A stretch of DNA of 60,000 nucleotides. Origin: Hydractinia symbiolongicarpus. Taxonomy: Eukaryota; Cnidaria; Hydrozoa; Anthoathecata; Hydractiniidae. Of this stretch, positions 33,454-45,945 are shown one piece after another. Below the pieces are notes generated by a model. The model searched no databases, was not told where the DNA came from, and saw nothing but the letters and a program-made list of their open reading frames with translations. Position 1 is the first letter of the stretch. Every line of letters starts with the position of its first letter. The stretch spans positions 2,606,001 through 2,666,000 of the forward strand of contig NC_079879.1 in NCBI RefSeq assembly GCF_029227915.1, read 5' to 3'. The translations under genes and the position numbers were made by a program.

Positions 33454-33913
33454 TTGCACGTGGTTGTTTTCGTGATTTGGAAGGTACCATGAAACCTTTT
33501 CCATATTATACTGAATTGCCACAAAGAAAAGGATTGGACATTGTAGCAGAGTGTGTCAGACTTGTCCAAGACCTACTCTACAGTGTAAAGGTTAGAAATT
33601 AATTGGAGTTAATAAAAAGGGAAAATTGGTGATTTTGTCCTGCACGATTTTTACATGTTTGAGAAGTGAAAAATGGTTCCTCACAGACATTAAAATTTAA
33701 AAACGTTTTGTAAAAATGTTGTAACGTTGTCTCTTCATTGACCTAACGTATATCATCTTGCAGGTTATTGGAGTGAAGGAAAATGAATGCTGGTACGGTC
33801 CAGTGGAAGAAATAAATGTGGAGATGTACGGGAAATCAACAGAATGCAAAACAAACGAATTAAAAAAACAAATTGGAGGAAAAGATAGCGTTTTTGTTTA
33901 CGACCTAAAGTGA
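33454..33913 (+). pseudogene. Gene B C-terminal Cys-rich domain exons
   Basis: 33454-33590 reads ARGCFRDLEGTMKPFPYY and AECVRLVQDLLYSVK; 33774-33913 reads VIGVKENECWYG, STECKTNELK and VFVYDLK then TGA. The GC...C...GVxxxECW...C pattern and the phase-0 join equal those of gene A exons 10-11. These exons are intact. Confidence 0.75.
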
Positions 33914-36339
33914 ACAAGTGACTATAAAAAAAATTGTAAAGAAATTCTTTCAGAAATGGTTTATTTATTTTATTAATCTTTTTGACATATAATTTAACAT
34001 GCTCTTGCGTATCTCCTTCGACAAACAGAGGCTTCATAAAGCAACTATGAAACCCTTTGCAATCAAAGTATTTCTCCCACAATATGACTATTTGATAACA
34101 AAAAGTTTATTCCTTGCTAATAAGAACCAGATGTCTGGTAATATAGTTAGGCCCTGATATCTATGTTGTTTTTACGCAAATAAAACGTCCCTGGAAGAGT
34201 TATTTGAATCTTTCTATCGAAAAAGGCCAATTAATCCTTAAAGTAGGGCTCCTGGCAATAAACGGGCTATAGTTTGGCAAAAGCTACCTCAACTTTAGAC
34301 CGCAAAAACTCCTAAGGTGCTCCCCATCCACAAAGATGAATTGGGATACACAACGCTACCAAACAAAAGCAGTCTATGTCTTGTTCTTCTCCATCAACTA
34401 CGGCTCAAACTTTGTGAAGCTGATTAGTTGCCGGCGGAAGAAAGAAGGGTCTTTTCGAAAATCCGTTGAGACAGTAGGGTTAACTGCGGTACTAAAGATT
34501 AAAAATTTCCGTTTAACGATGAGAACGTGATGTCGGGTTAAAACTTCGTCTAATTGATTTATTTTAAGAAATCTCGCCTTCAACGTCTAGCAAAATTAAG
34601 TGAGAAAATTGTTTAAAACGAGAGTTGTCACACAACTTAGTAAACACACAAAATTGCAGTGAGACGTTTCTTAATGTCGCGACATTCTGTTATGAAAATT
34701 TACAAAAGAATTAAAATTACGTGTTAAGTCATTCAACAAGGAAAAAAATTATTATAATGGCGCTTAAGGAAAATGTGTGCAAGTGTTATTTTCGTTTAAA
34801 TAACACAGGTTTCTAAAATTTGTACATTTATTTTGCCATTTTTAGGAGAAATTTCTGTTAGGATAAGGACTCAGTCACAAAAGCTATAACTCAGTAATCT
34901 TACTTAGTGCAATTTACAAATTATTCTAAAAGGTAATGCTACACTACAATCTTTACTTCAGTTTAAAGTCTCGTTTCCATTTGACTGCATTTTCAGTAGT
35001 AACGTTAAAAGCTTACAAACTCAGTGGCAGATTTAGGGTATGTCAAGCTAGTCGGGTGGACGTACTTAATTTTTGTCAAAAGCCTTGTTGTTGCAATTTC
35101 GAAAAAATATTTCGCTTAAGTACAAAAATCTTCCAGGCTGACTTTAGTAATATGCTCCGGGTTGAATTTCTCTAGAATTTCTACACATAATACACACATG
35201 CATGTTTTATATAGTTGAGCGCATATTCATCAATGATGTGGCGTAATACGTAAGATACTGCTCATTTATCCTGCGACTACTTTCCATGTTGTCTTATTAT
35301 TGTTGTCTTATAAATTATTATTAATTTCAGTTATTTGCTTTAATTGACTGTAAAAATTGTAGCGTATACCCCGTAATTCAATCTCGCTGTACTTCGACTT
35401 ACTTGTTGTATTAGGGGGTGAAAATTATAAATAATGGTAACATATGACCGTAAAAAGCATAAACTAACCCCCGTAATTTTAGCACGAGTAAGTCAAATAA
35501 GGCTAGAATATTCAGTAAGGGGTAGTGGCTTGTGAAATACCGTTAAAAACCGTTAAAAACAAAAACAAATTTACCTCGTCGCACAATAGTTTTTCGCAAC
35601 AAAAATAAAATAGTAAACAATATATTTACTTTTCAAGGTCATAAAAACAGCAAAGAAGTAAGAACTTGACAAAAATTGTACAACTACCCCCTGATAAATT
35701 TATTGCGACTGACTTGTGAAGAGATTTCCATACTGAATTGAATATGAAACTTTGAAGCCACAGCTAGCTAGCATGTGTGGTGTTCGTACAAAGTTTTTTT
35801 GTCAGCTGGAGAAAAAAAACGCATGATGTTTTTTCATTAAAGTTTTGCTTTTAGTTAAGTTGGATAAAGAAAGTTGTTGTGCTTGGCAATACGAATTTCC
35901 GAATTAAAAGCAGATGGGAAGTGGAATAAGCTGCTCCTTATAAATCAACGACTTTAGTTTAAAAGAATGGTTTACTTTACAAGACTTCGAAAAATACTTT
36001 TTCCTGATGAACTTTGTTTATCGATGGATGGTGTTTAGGTAGAAGTAGATTTTTTATGTTGTTATATATAATTTTTTTTCTGCTTTTTTTTCTTACACAT
36101 GGTTTCTACTTAAACCTCAGTATAAAACTGGCTAATGTATAGACCTGTCCCTGCTTGGTTTTCCTCATATTGTCTTTATTGAATTTCCGCGCCCGAAGGC
36201 GTAGGAAATTCTTTAAAACCGTCGTTTTTTTCTTTCGGAGCATTTTTTGAGAAAAAATCGACCCTGGGATTTCACGTTGGTCGGTCACAGATGTAAATTT
36301 CGTAACCAAGCTCCTTAACTACTGGGAAGTCTAGAATTG
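33914..36339. other. Gene-poor stretch downstream of gene B
   Basis: Apart from the probable gene B poly(A) signal (AATAAA 34179-34184) nothing could be supported. Open frames here are short and lack family features. Confidence 0.45.
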
Positions 36340-37110
36340 ACGCTTCAGGCCAAAATTGGTATTTGTTTTTGACAAAATTTGGCACAGTTAACAAAAAAAG
36401 TATGCTGAACATAATGGTGACATCAAAATTTTGATTTCTTCTTACCTAAATGTCATTTCAGTCCAAAATTGGTCCAAAAATTAAAACTAATTTATTTTTA
36501 ACAAAATTTGGTACAGTAAACAAATAACGTATGCTGAACATGATGGTGACATCAAAATTTTGATTTCTTGTTACCTAAATGTCATTTTAGGCCAAAATTG
36601 GTCCAAAAATTAAAACTACTTTATTTTTAACAAATTTTGGCACAATTAACAAAAAAAGTATGGTGAACATGATGGTGACATCTAAATTTTTGTTTTTTGC
36701 CACCTTAAATGTCATTTTAGGCCAAAATTGGTCCAAAAATTAAAACTACTTCATTTTCAACAAAAATTGGCAAAGTTAACAAAAAAAGTATGCTGAACAT
36801 AATGGTGACATTAAAATTTTGATTTTTGTCACCTAAATGCCATTTTAGGCCAAAATTGGTCCAAAAATTAAAACCACTTCATTTTCGGCTAAATCTGGCA
36901 CAGTTAACAAATAAAGTATGCTGAAAATGATGATGGTACAAAAGTTTGATTTTTTGTCACCTAAATGTCATTTCAGGTCAATATTTATCCAAAAATTAAA
37001 ACTGCTTTATTTTCGACAAAAATTGACACAGTTAATGAAAAAGTATGCTGAAAATGATGGTCGCATCAAAATTTTGATTTTTTGTCAACTAATGCCATTT
37101 AAGACCATAA
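36340..37110. repeat. Tandem repeat, about 128-bp unit, six copies
   Basis: GTATGCTGAAC or close variants recur at 36400, 36529, 36658, 36788, 36916 and 37042, spaced 126 to 130 bases. Each unit has CCAAAATTGGTCCAAAAATT, AACAAAATTTGGCACAGTTA, ATGGTGACATCAAAATTTTG and ACCTAAATGTCATTT. Copies diverge by point changes, so the array is not recent. Confidence 0.92.
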
Positions 37111-39119
37111 ACGTTTCAATCGCAAGACTTTCAACCATGAATGATAGGCTGTATTTTTTGTTAGCAATTTCTTTTAAAATGTGAGTTTACTATGACACGT
37201 TTCAATTTGTTTGCGTTTGTTGTAAGATATAATGTCACTGGTGTGCTTTATCTTCAGATGTTCATGCACCAAACCCCTTCGAATGTTTGGCACAATAACA
37301 CAACGAATTAGCAGGTTTTCATCAAATATTTTGGTAGCGCGCAGAAATTCTTAGAGCCCCCAGGGCTTCTTGTTGTACTTTTAAAATGGAATTTTATGCA
37401 CTAAGTAAAAAACACCCTTAAACGCCTTTCTTAGTGACTTTGTAAAAAAATGGACTAACTTGTAAACCCTATTTGATATGCGCTTTTTTGGCCCTTGTAA
37501 GTATGGAGGGGGGGGCATGAAGTGCCCGCGGGCTGTAACTTTTGTTCAGTTTGGTTTTAAGTGACAAAGCTTGGTACAAAGAAGCATCAATATGTTGTGA
37601 CTTAATTAATAAAATTAATAATTTAGGTTGACATGTCATCAGAGGAAGTGATGACGTCATAACGAGACAATGGTTGAAGAAAGTATGTCTTTCTTGAAAA
37701 TTCTTGTTTTTGTATCTTTTATAAAACTATTTACAGTATTAGTCATTAAAAAAGTAATATAGGAATGTAAGATATTATTAGAAACATTAACAGGCTGTAT
37801 AAAGACAAAGGATTTCTCTAAGGAGAAGATGGAAATCGATTAGAATTCAAATCTTCGAGTATTTTCTTTGCAAAAACTATATTTGAGAACCTTACCCTAA
37901 GTAGCTGTCATGGAATAAAACTTTGTATATCTATTAGCACTTATATTAGTAGCTACTCAATAAAGAGAATTTAGATTGACATGGGCGAAAATGATCTATG
38001 ACGTCATTATATGACAATAGAAATATTCCGGTCTGTAAATTACCAATATTCTGGTCTGCAAATTACACAGTATGTATGTCAACATTGTATGATGACTTTT
38101 TGTCATTGTCACATACATAATCCCATATTCATACAACTTGTTAGTTTAGAAAGCATTTATTTTTAGCACTACAGTAAAAAGTTGATATGACCACCTGTCA
38201 AACAGGACAAAGTGACATTGACAGGAACATTTTTGGAAATATATTTTTTTATTTTTCGAAAGTCCAATAAAAGTTAGATAAAGTCACAAAATTTCGCACT
38301 TTTTGCAACCCCCCATACCAAATAGGGTTAAATTCCTGTATCCGCCCCTGAAACTTTTTTTGCTAAAGTGAGTGTACTTTTACAAAATCAGAGTTTTTAT
38401 TATTTTTGACGAGAAGGGATTTTTTTGTATTTTGTAATTTTGTATTTAATAAATCATTGTGAGCACTTGTCATCTTTCACTGAGATGGAGGACGTGCCAA
38501 AATATGTTATCTGTATTATGAAAACTATACATTGGGAAAAAAGTGTGAAAATTAAATAATTCTTTTTAACTTTGGAATAAGAAACTTGTGAACAACAATA
38601 TAAAATATGTGTTACGTTTTGCTACAAGCTGCAAAAGAATTTGATATTTTAAATTGATATTTCTCTCTTTTTATCCTTTTTTATTTATTTATTTCGTCAA
38701 TATCTACAAAAAGTTATTAGCTTTGTATAAAGCTTTTTAAATTCAGATTAAAGGGTTCACTGTGTCCCTAATGAAGATATTGAAAGAATATTTAAATGGT
38801 TTTAAATCAGGTGGGAAAGTTACGTGTTTCCTATCTAAGCTGTACATCATAAGAATCTAAAATGGATTTTGCCAGCACTCTAATAATGAACTTTGTAAAC
38901 ATTGCACTGAACCTTTTGTCTATAAAGCATTTTTTCAAAAATCATTAAATATCCAAGTCTTTTTTTTCGCCTGAAATGTTTTTGTTTAATCAGATATCTT
39001 TTGTATTGTTATAAAGAAAATCATATAATCGGATGGTAATATCTAAACGGGTTCACTATGGTAGCAAAATTAAACTGTTGTGAAATAATTGAAGACTGAG
39101 ATTATCACGTAGGTTTTCA
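37111..39119. other. Gene-poor stretch
   Basis: No exon recognised. Two TGACGTCAT sites (37651, 37999) and a 23-bp doublet (AATATTCCGGTCTGTAAATT and AATATTCTGGTCTGCAAATT near 38028) are the only structure seen. Confidence 0.4.
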
Positions 39120-41019
39120 AAAAAATCAAGACATCTATATAATAATACGCTAAGTTTGTCTGTCTGTCTGTCTGACAGGCAAAGTGGATGTCTTCATTTT
39201 CCTTTGATGTTGCCGAAAATGCATGTCTATTATGTTAATTCCTTAAACCCTAATATCTCTGCATCCTTTTGTCAAAAGTACACGATCCTATACATTTTCT
39301 TGATCAGCGTTTCAAGATCCATACGATAAAGTCATTAGATATATAACATTTTGCAAAAAAAGTTGGTGTGCGGGTCTTTGGTGACGTCAGCAAAATTTTT
39401 AAACCCTCATCGAAAGTACATGATCATATACATTTTCTTAATCAGCATCTTAAGCTCTACACAATAGAGGCAACGTAAAAACAGGGTTCTAATTTTTTTT
39501 TATGGATGGTTCCTGACGTCATCAAAATTTAAATGACGCTTTTCTTTCGTTTTTAATCTTCACGAGCCTATACATTTTCTTGATCAGCGTTTCAAGAGCT
39601 ATAACATGAAGGCAAAGGATATACAAATTTCGAAAAAATAATTTTCTGTACTTTTATTAGCAAAATTTTTAAACCCGTAAATCTTATTAACCATTCATCA
39701 AAAGCACGTGATTACATACATTTTCTTGATCAGCGCTTTAAGGTCTACACAATAAAGGCAGCGTAAAAACAAGGTTCTAATTGTTTTGCAGATGGGTTGC
39801 TAACGTCATCAAAATTCATATGGCGCTTATTTTTCAATTTTATCCTGCTTCAGTGAATTTTTCCACGGGCTTTATCGACTAGTCTCTTGTAATAATACAG
39901 AGACTGTGTCTGTTTGTAACAGGCAAAGTGGATGTCTTCATTTTCCTTTGATGTTGCCGAAAAAGTTATTTCTAATATGTTAAATTTTTTGACGTTAGGG
40001 CGCGACGAAAATAACACTACTTTAACGTCAATATTCTATATTAAATTAATGAAGCCATTACAGTGCACCTAAAATTTTGAGGCCAAGTAACTTGGAAACG
40101 AGTTGGTGACGTCAATGTTTTTTCACCGCGTGGGTAACTAGGGACCACCTGGGACCAATTTAGGTAAGTTTCCCAAACCTGGGTCCCCGAATCCGTTTCG
40201 GAATGGACGGGTTGTTGACGTCATCACAAAAATTTTAAACCCCAATATCTCGGCAACCGTTTGTCAAAAGTTCATGTTCCTATACATTTTCTTGATCAGC
40301 GTTTCAAGATCTATACGATGAAGGCAATAGGTATACAAATTTCTAAAAAAATTTTTCGGTTTTGACAGGGCCATCCATTGCTGACGTTAGCAAAATTTTT
40401 AAACCCTTATATCTTCTTAACCATTCGTCAATAGCACATGATCATATATATTTTCTTGATCAGCTCTTTAAGCTCTACACAATATAGTCAACGTGAAAAC
40501 AAGGTTCTAATTTAATTTTTGTGGATCGGTTGCTGACGTCATCAAAATTCAAATAACGCTTCTTTTTCATTTTTATCCTGCCTCAGTGGATTTTTCCACG
40601 GGCTTTATCGACTAGTCTATATAATAATACGCCAGTTCTGTCTGTGACTTTTGCAAAGTGAATAAAATTTCTTTGATAAAGTCTATAAAACATTGCCTAA
40701 AAATTTGTTCTGTGAATTAGCAAACTTTGACGTTAGAGCAATATTGACGTCAAAGGAAAGTATATTAAAGGCTGAAATACACTATCATTTTTCAATGATC
40801 ATTTTCCAATTATCATTGAAAAATGACAGTGTATAACAGAAAAAATGTCATTTTTTACACTATCATTTCCAATGATTTCAACTTTTAATTTTTCAATGAC
40901 ATTTTTTTCTATTGTTTTAAATCGAATCCATTGTTTTCACACACGTGTTTGTTGCACGCGATGTAGTTTAGGCGTAAACATAGATAAAAAAAAGATTTGA
41001 ACAAGTAATTCACCCGAGA

Positions 41020-41770
41020 ATGAAGACGCAAGAAGCGACTGAAATTTTTTTTGAGATTTGGAGAAGCCAGCCCAGTTTGTGGGATGTTAAATCCCCGTTC
41101 TATAAGGACAGAAACGAGAAGGCAAAAAGTTATGAGATATTCAAAGGCAGACTAGGAATGGAAGGTTTGTGTTATTTCGAATGGTTTGGATGAGAAAAGA
41201 AAAACATGCATATTTTTATGATCTGTTTTTCTTTTTAGAGAAATTAGTGAGGAGTAAAATAAATACACTACAAAGTTATTTCAGCGCAGAATTGAAGAAA
41301 GTAAACAACAGCAACAAAAGTGGAGCAGGACGATGATGTTTACGAAAGTAAATGGCCATACTTTCAGTCTTTGCCATTCCTACGTGACTCCATCGTCCCA
41401 AGAAAAACAACTTCTTCGATGGTGGGTATAAATTTCAGACAAATTTTTCTTGCCATGGAACAGCACTGGTGGAGATAAAGTACGCACAAAATTTATCCCT
41501 GATATCTTTCGCATCATTTCTGTAGTTGTTCAGATGAGATTACTCACCGTACCCTCTTTCAGAACACCGCCCATTCAATCTCCGATCCCAAGGAACTCTT
41601 CAACACATGCCACACAAAATTACCCACCCTTTGTGTCTCCGCCGATATCGCCTGTTTTACAGAATATGTACCGACACCCAGTGAACATATATCAAAACAC
41701 TTATCAGAGTCGAGAAAGTTTGTCAGATCTCAACCCAGAAAGTAAAAGCTCACAAAGTGCAGGGTATTAA
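41020..41770 (+). pseudogene. MADF protein of the nested Harbinger element, frameshifted
   Basis: Exon 1 (41020-41164, donor GTTTGT) reads FFEIWRSQPSLWDVKSPFYK and DRNEKAKSYEIFKGRLG, a clear MADF domain. Exon 2 starts at 41239 after TTTTTAG and reads KLVRSKINTLQSYF and VNNSNKSGAG. At about 41331 the frame is lost; the expected continuation (ESKWPYFQSLPFLRDSIVPR) appears in another frame. A Pro/Ser-rich tail (41450-41770) ends the gene. It binds transposon ends in active relatives; this copy is dead. Confidence 0.75.
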
Positions 41771-41832
41771 TGTGTGACTGCTAGTTTAGTACGTTTGTTT
41801 GATAAATTACTGAACGAAATATATATTTACCT

Positions 41833-42197
41833 TGACGTATTTTTCTTTTAATCGCATGTAAATAGCTTCGCAAACTTCAGCGATGAACTGTGACAAAGTA
41901 CTTTTGTGAACGCGAAATAAATTCTGTAATTCGGCGCAATTTATCCCACATGAGAAAAACTTCAAAGTTGCAGCTACTTTGACTTTGGCAGAAATTGAGT
42001 CTCGCAAATGCGTTGTTTTTTTCTCAATGTCAACTTCTATGAGATTTAGGAGCTCATCAAAAATACTCGGCGGCATTCTTAAAAATCGCGTATACTCTGC
42101 AATTTCCTCTACACGCAGTTCATACATGAGAGTATTGTAGATGCCAAGTTCATTTCGCCTATACGGCTTCACCCATACATTTCTTTGCTTTTTTTCC
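41833..42197 (-). pseudogene. PIF/Harbinger transposase, N-terminal exon only
   Basis: From an acceptor near 42198 the frame reads KPYRRNELGIYNTLMYELR, then YTRFLRMPPSIFDELL and the helix-turn-helix region ALEQ-like part FRVHKSTLSQFIAEVCEAIY, ending KEKYVKV at a donor GTAAAT (41832). No DDE catalytic exon follows: the space to the left is filled by the tail-to-tail MADF gene. The element has lost its catalytic part by internal deletion. Confidence 0.8.
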
Positions 42198-42880
42198 TAT
42201 GTTTGGCTCTCTTTTTTTGATAATATATACACAACAACAGCAGCTGCTATTTTTTCTTCAGAGTCCATGTTGCAAAGAAAACATGTTCAAGTTTCATGTT
42301 TTTAATGATAGTGTATTTGCGCCCAAATTTGTCATTTTTAATGTCATTGGAATGTATCATTGGAAAATGATCATAGAAAAATGATAGTGAATTTCAGCCT
42401 TAAGATGAGTGAAGCCATTGCATTGCACTTTTTAATTTAAGGCTAAATAACTTGGAAACGGGTGGAAATAACTGACGTCATCTCCTGCGTGGGTAACTAG
42501 GGTCTACCTGGGACTAATTTGGGTAAGTTTTCCAAACCTGGGTCACCGAATCCGTTTCGAAAGGAATGGGTTAATGACGTCATCGAAAAACCTTTAAACC
42601 TTGATATCTCTGCAACGGTTTGTCAAAAGTACATGATCCTATAGATTTTCTTGATCAGCGTTTTAAGATCTATACGATGAATGCAACGGGTGTACGAATT
42701 TGTGAAGAAATTTTATTTGGAACTTTTGGTAGGCACTTTGCTGACGTCAGCAAAATTTTAAAACCCTTATATCTCCTTAGGCGTTTGTCAAAAACATACG
42801 ATACTACACATTATTTTGATCAGCGTTTCAACCTTTACACATTACAGACAACAAATGACTAAATTTCACCAATTTTCTTA

Positions 42881-44242
42881 TCTCTTCTCTTTTCTCATTT
42901 CTTTAAAAAATAAAACTCTTTTTCTTTATTTTATTAAAGCTAATTTTTATTTTATTTTTAATGTTTTATTTGTTTTTTTGTTTTAAAACCCCGGTTGGTC
43001 GTTGTAGATAGAATAATTTAACTTTACCCCCGGTTTACCATGTGCGCGTCGTTTCTCACGGAAACAAAGTTTATCAACTGAAAAAAGAAAACCGAAGCGT
43101 AGAATGTTGTCTCTTTTTCAAAGTAATCCAGGAAAAAGTTATTCCAAACAATGTTTACTCATCGTGAGGTTAGATTAAAGCTTATTTGTTTATCATTCTT
43201 GTGTTTTGGGACCGAAATTGCTTTCTTTTTTAAGAAAAAACTGTCGAATCCGAATGATAATTCGAATATAAAATGTAAAAAGCAAACTTGTTGTTGTAGA
43301 GCAGCTTTTGTTGTCGAGCGCGTATAAAAAGTCTATGTTTCTTATTAAGAAGAAAAACGTACGATGATATAACGTCAAAAGGAGAACTGATTGGAAATGC
43401 ATCAGACAATTGTAGCTAGCTATACATTTTCACTTTGTTTTCTTTGGGATGAAGCAAAGTTTAGTAATCGAAGTAAAAAACTGATTAGACTTTTCAAAGA
43501 GCCCTAGCTAACGACCTGCTGGGAAAGCCAAAGAAAAACAGGTGTGTTGTTTAGATTATCTGGTAGAAAAATGAATTTAGGTTAATAACGATATTTAAGC
43601 TGTTTATACTTTCAAAGCTAAACTTTCCCTTTAATATGAAGTGAAATATGTTTTGTCTTGCGCCTGAACATATTCTTTTTTGTAAGAATGTACTCAGAGT
43701 TAAGAATATCTTAAGAATACGTCCAACCTCGATTGTTTGTTATAAATATAAAAAGAATTTGCCAATAGCCATAGCAAGATATAGCAAGCTTTATTTTATT
43801 GAGGCATTATGTATGTTTACGCTACGAGGATAGTATTTGTGAAGAAAGTTAAGAACTTTTTCTTGTAAGAGTATACTCTAAACAATGGGTCAGAATATCC
43901 TAAGATTATGTCTAAGCTTGATCGTTTGTTCTAATATAAAAATGTGTATGATGCACAAATTTAATTAGAAGTTTACTTTTTTATTGCGTATGTCACAAAC
44001 TGAACTTTTTTCTGTTCAATGCAATGGGCCGTTACATGTAGCAGAATTTTCGATACATATATTTTGAGACCATAGTCCTGCTAAAAATGTATTAGGGACA
44101 ATAAGAATAGTATTTGTCAAGGAAGTTAAGAAGGTTAAGGCTGAAACAGAAAAATTCTTATAAAATACACGGTATAAATCTTAGATAAAAATTTTATAAA
44201 CTATAAAAAGTATTCTTTATAGGTTTGCCTTTCCATAGTTAA
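42881..44242. other. Gene-poor stretch with weak tandem repeats
   Basis: A diverged repeat of about 185 bases is visible (TTGTAAGAATGTACTC... at 43680 and TTGTAAGAGTATACTC... at 43864, each followed by AATATC(T/C)TAAGA and CGAT(T/C)GTTTGTT). No exon recognised. Confidence 0.4.
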
Positions 44243-44412
44243 TTAGCAAATATTTCTTGGGTTTAAGGCAATAAATAACAAATTAAGTTTGATAAATTTT
44301 CTCCCTGATCTTTGTCAGAGCATCTTCAGATCACAACTAAAAACGTTTTTAGAGAAAATTTATCAAACTTAATTTGTCATTTATTGCCTTAAACCCAAGA
44401 AATATTTGCTAA
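44243..44412. repeat. Long near-perfect hairpin
   Basis: Arms of about 59 bases (TTAGCAAATATTTCTTGGGT ... AAATTTTCTC, and its reverse complement) differ at about one position. The 50-base loop holds a smaller inverted repeat (CTGATCTTTGTC ... CTTCAGATCA). A transcript would fold into a very stable stem. Likely a small foldback element; a small-RNA precursor is possible but unproven. Confidence 0.85.
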
Positions 44413-44548
44413 TATAAAAAGTAATTTTTCCGTTGTTACTGGTTTTTAAATCAATGTTTACATCTGTTACGTTACGATAGTTTGAAACTTATTCGATTCT
44501 TAAATTCGAAAACTCTGCATTGTTATCATGCACGACATGTTTGCGCAT

Positions 44549-45390
44549 TGGTAGGGTTGCTGTATGCAATAGACTAAATAGCTAATTTGGTATTATGCAA
44601 CTGTACATTATGGAAATTTTGCAATAACCTTTTTTGTGTGACTTAGCAATTTTTCTTAATGTCTGGCATACTATTTTCCAAGGTGCACTTCTCGCATGGC
44701 AAAAAGTGTATATAGTTTTAGCAGATTCACCTTTTTATATAACCGTTGTTAGACACCTTTGACTTTTTGAATTTTTATTTCATCTTATTTTTATTTTGTT
44801 GCATGACCTGCTCATATTTTTAAACATTTTGTTTCAGCGGGTATAAAAATAATGCAGATTGTGAGCAACCTCAATTCCAGGGCTTTTTTCTCTTTTTTCC
44901 ATGCCGGTATAAAAGAGACAAAGAGGTTAAAATGTAAGTTTTGAAAATTCAAATTACTGTGTTGTATGTTTTTGTGTTTGGTATCCCTTACATCGATTCA
45001 ATGACAGATTCCATGGATTCTTACACGGGAATTCAGATAACTATTAATTTCTAATATTTTGTGTAAAACTTTAAAAGGGTTGCTGTATGCAATAGACTGA
45101 ATATCTGATTTTGGTATGAACATTTTGCATTTTTATTTATTTTTTTGTTGTACCTGCTTATAATTTCAACGTTTTGGTTTCAACAGGTATAAATATAGAG
45201 TAATGCAGACTGTGAGCAACCTCGATCCTAGGGCTTTTCTCTCTTTTTTCCGTCCCGTTATAAAAAAGAGACAAAGAGCCAAAGTTAAAACGTAAGTTTT
45301 AAAAATTCAAATTACGATGCTGTATGTTTTTGTTTGGTGTCCCGTACATGCATTCAATCAGAGATTCAGCGGATTCTTCTACAGTAATTC
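44549..45390. repeat. Two diverged tandem copies of a non-coding unit
   Basis: AGGGTTGCTGTATGCAATAG at 44553 and 45076; GTGAGCAACCTC at 44861 and 45212; TCTTTTTTCC(A/G)T, AAGAGACAAAGAG and TTTGGT(A/G)TCCC follow in both. The first copy carries about 170 extra bases. Both contain the CAACCTCGATTCCAGGGCTC motif in diverged form. Confidence 0.65.
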
Positions 45391-45945
45391 GACTAGTGTA
45401 GACTATTTCTTTCAAGCATATCTTATTATTACTTTTTGGATTTTTTTTTTTTTAGTCGTTAGATGTATATAGCTAGCTATGCCTAGCTAGTTATGATTAG
45501 GCTATATCTCGGTTTTGGGGTCAACAGCCACGACACACAAAAAAGTCTATGGTTGTAGGAAATAGTTCCATTATTCGTTTTCTACAGGCTTTCATAAGAC
45601 TGCTGCATCATACCTGCAGCGAAAAACTGGTAATTAAACGCTGATCATTTTTTGCTTCTCAAATTAAATTCTACCACTTCATTGACAAAAAACTGATTAA
45701 TTAAAAAAGTGTTTATTCTAGATCTATGCGCAATTTTTGTTCGTTTTAAAAAGCAACCTGTCTTTTTGATCGATTTTAAAATACACAGATTACCAAAATA
45801 TGAATAAATGAATAAATTGAATGCACCAAATAACTAGGCTATAGTCGTCAAAATGCTTACCGTTTAATCTCCCAGTTCTCCCTACCGTCTCATTTTTATT
45901 TTGTTCTGTTTACTAATTTTATTATTCTAATTATAGACGTATTGT

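Larger units (their letters stand above)
25450..33913 (+). pseudogene. Gene B: head-to-head paralog of gene A, apparently broken
   Basis: Recognised exons: 25450-25513, 25585 onward (astacin start), 30765-30941 and 31187-31369 (TSRs), 31697-31837, 31923-32194, 32490-32577 (MAM), 32660-32701, 32770-32826 (short basic linkers), 33454-33590 and 33774-33913 (C-terminal domain, stop TGA). Order, phases and several exon lengths match gene A (the first MAM exon is 141 bases in both). Three defects: astacin exon 2 decays after RTKIVPF and hits a stop at 25788; no zinc-site or Met-turn exon is visible up to 30764; the second MAM exon has an in-frame TGA at 31928-31930 where gene A has GGT. An AATAAA lies at 34179. 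A shorter transcript that skips the broken parts cannot be excluded. Confidence 0.72.
40769..42400. mobile_element. PIF/Harbinger element nested in the repeat array, 1.63 kb
   Basis: Inverted ends AGGCTGAAATACACTATCAT (40769) and, from 42400 on the other strand, AGGCTGAAATTCACTATCAT, extended by TTTTC and a second palindromic block (ATGATCATTTTCCAAT). TAA is duplicated on both sides (40766-40768, 42401-42403). Removing the element plus one TAA restores the continuous repeat seen at 8213-8240 (reverse strand, GTATATTAAG then AT). Inside are a frameshifted MADF protein gene (plus) and only the first part of a transposase (minus). Confidence 0.9.
39120..42880 (-). repeat. Second array of the left repeat family, reverse orientation
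   Basis: At least three head-to-tail partial units, joined near 39880 and 40610 (CGACTAGTCT then ATATAATAATACG). They show GCAAAGTGGATGTCTTCATT, TTCTTGATCAGCGTTTCAAG, CACCGCGTGGGTAACTAGGG and TTTCCCAAACCTGGGTCCC, the reverse complements of the 6125-12150 family. The last unit is split at 40766 by a Harbinger insertion and resumes at 42401. One perfect TGCTGACGTCAGCA lies at 42739-42752. The array ends near 42880 after AAATTTCACCAATTTTCTT, the same internal point near which the left array begins a unit interior (6290). Confidence 0.8.

Noticed and set aside
33765-34082. 105-codon minus-strand frame
   Set aside because: Its larger part is antisense to the last exon of gene B and the 3' region; no family match.
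36340-37110. Could the regular repeats be a CRISPR array?
   Set aside because: Units are about 128 bases and similar over their whole length, with no unique spacers; it is a eukaryotic tandem repeat.
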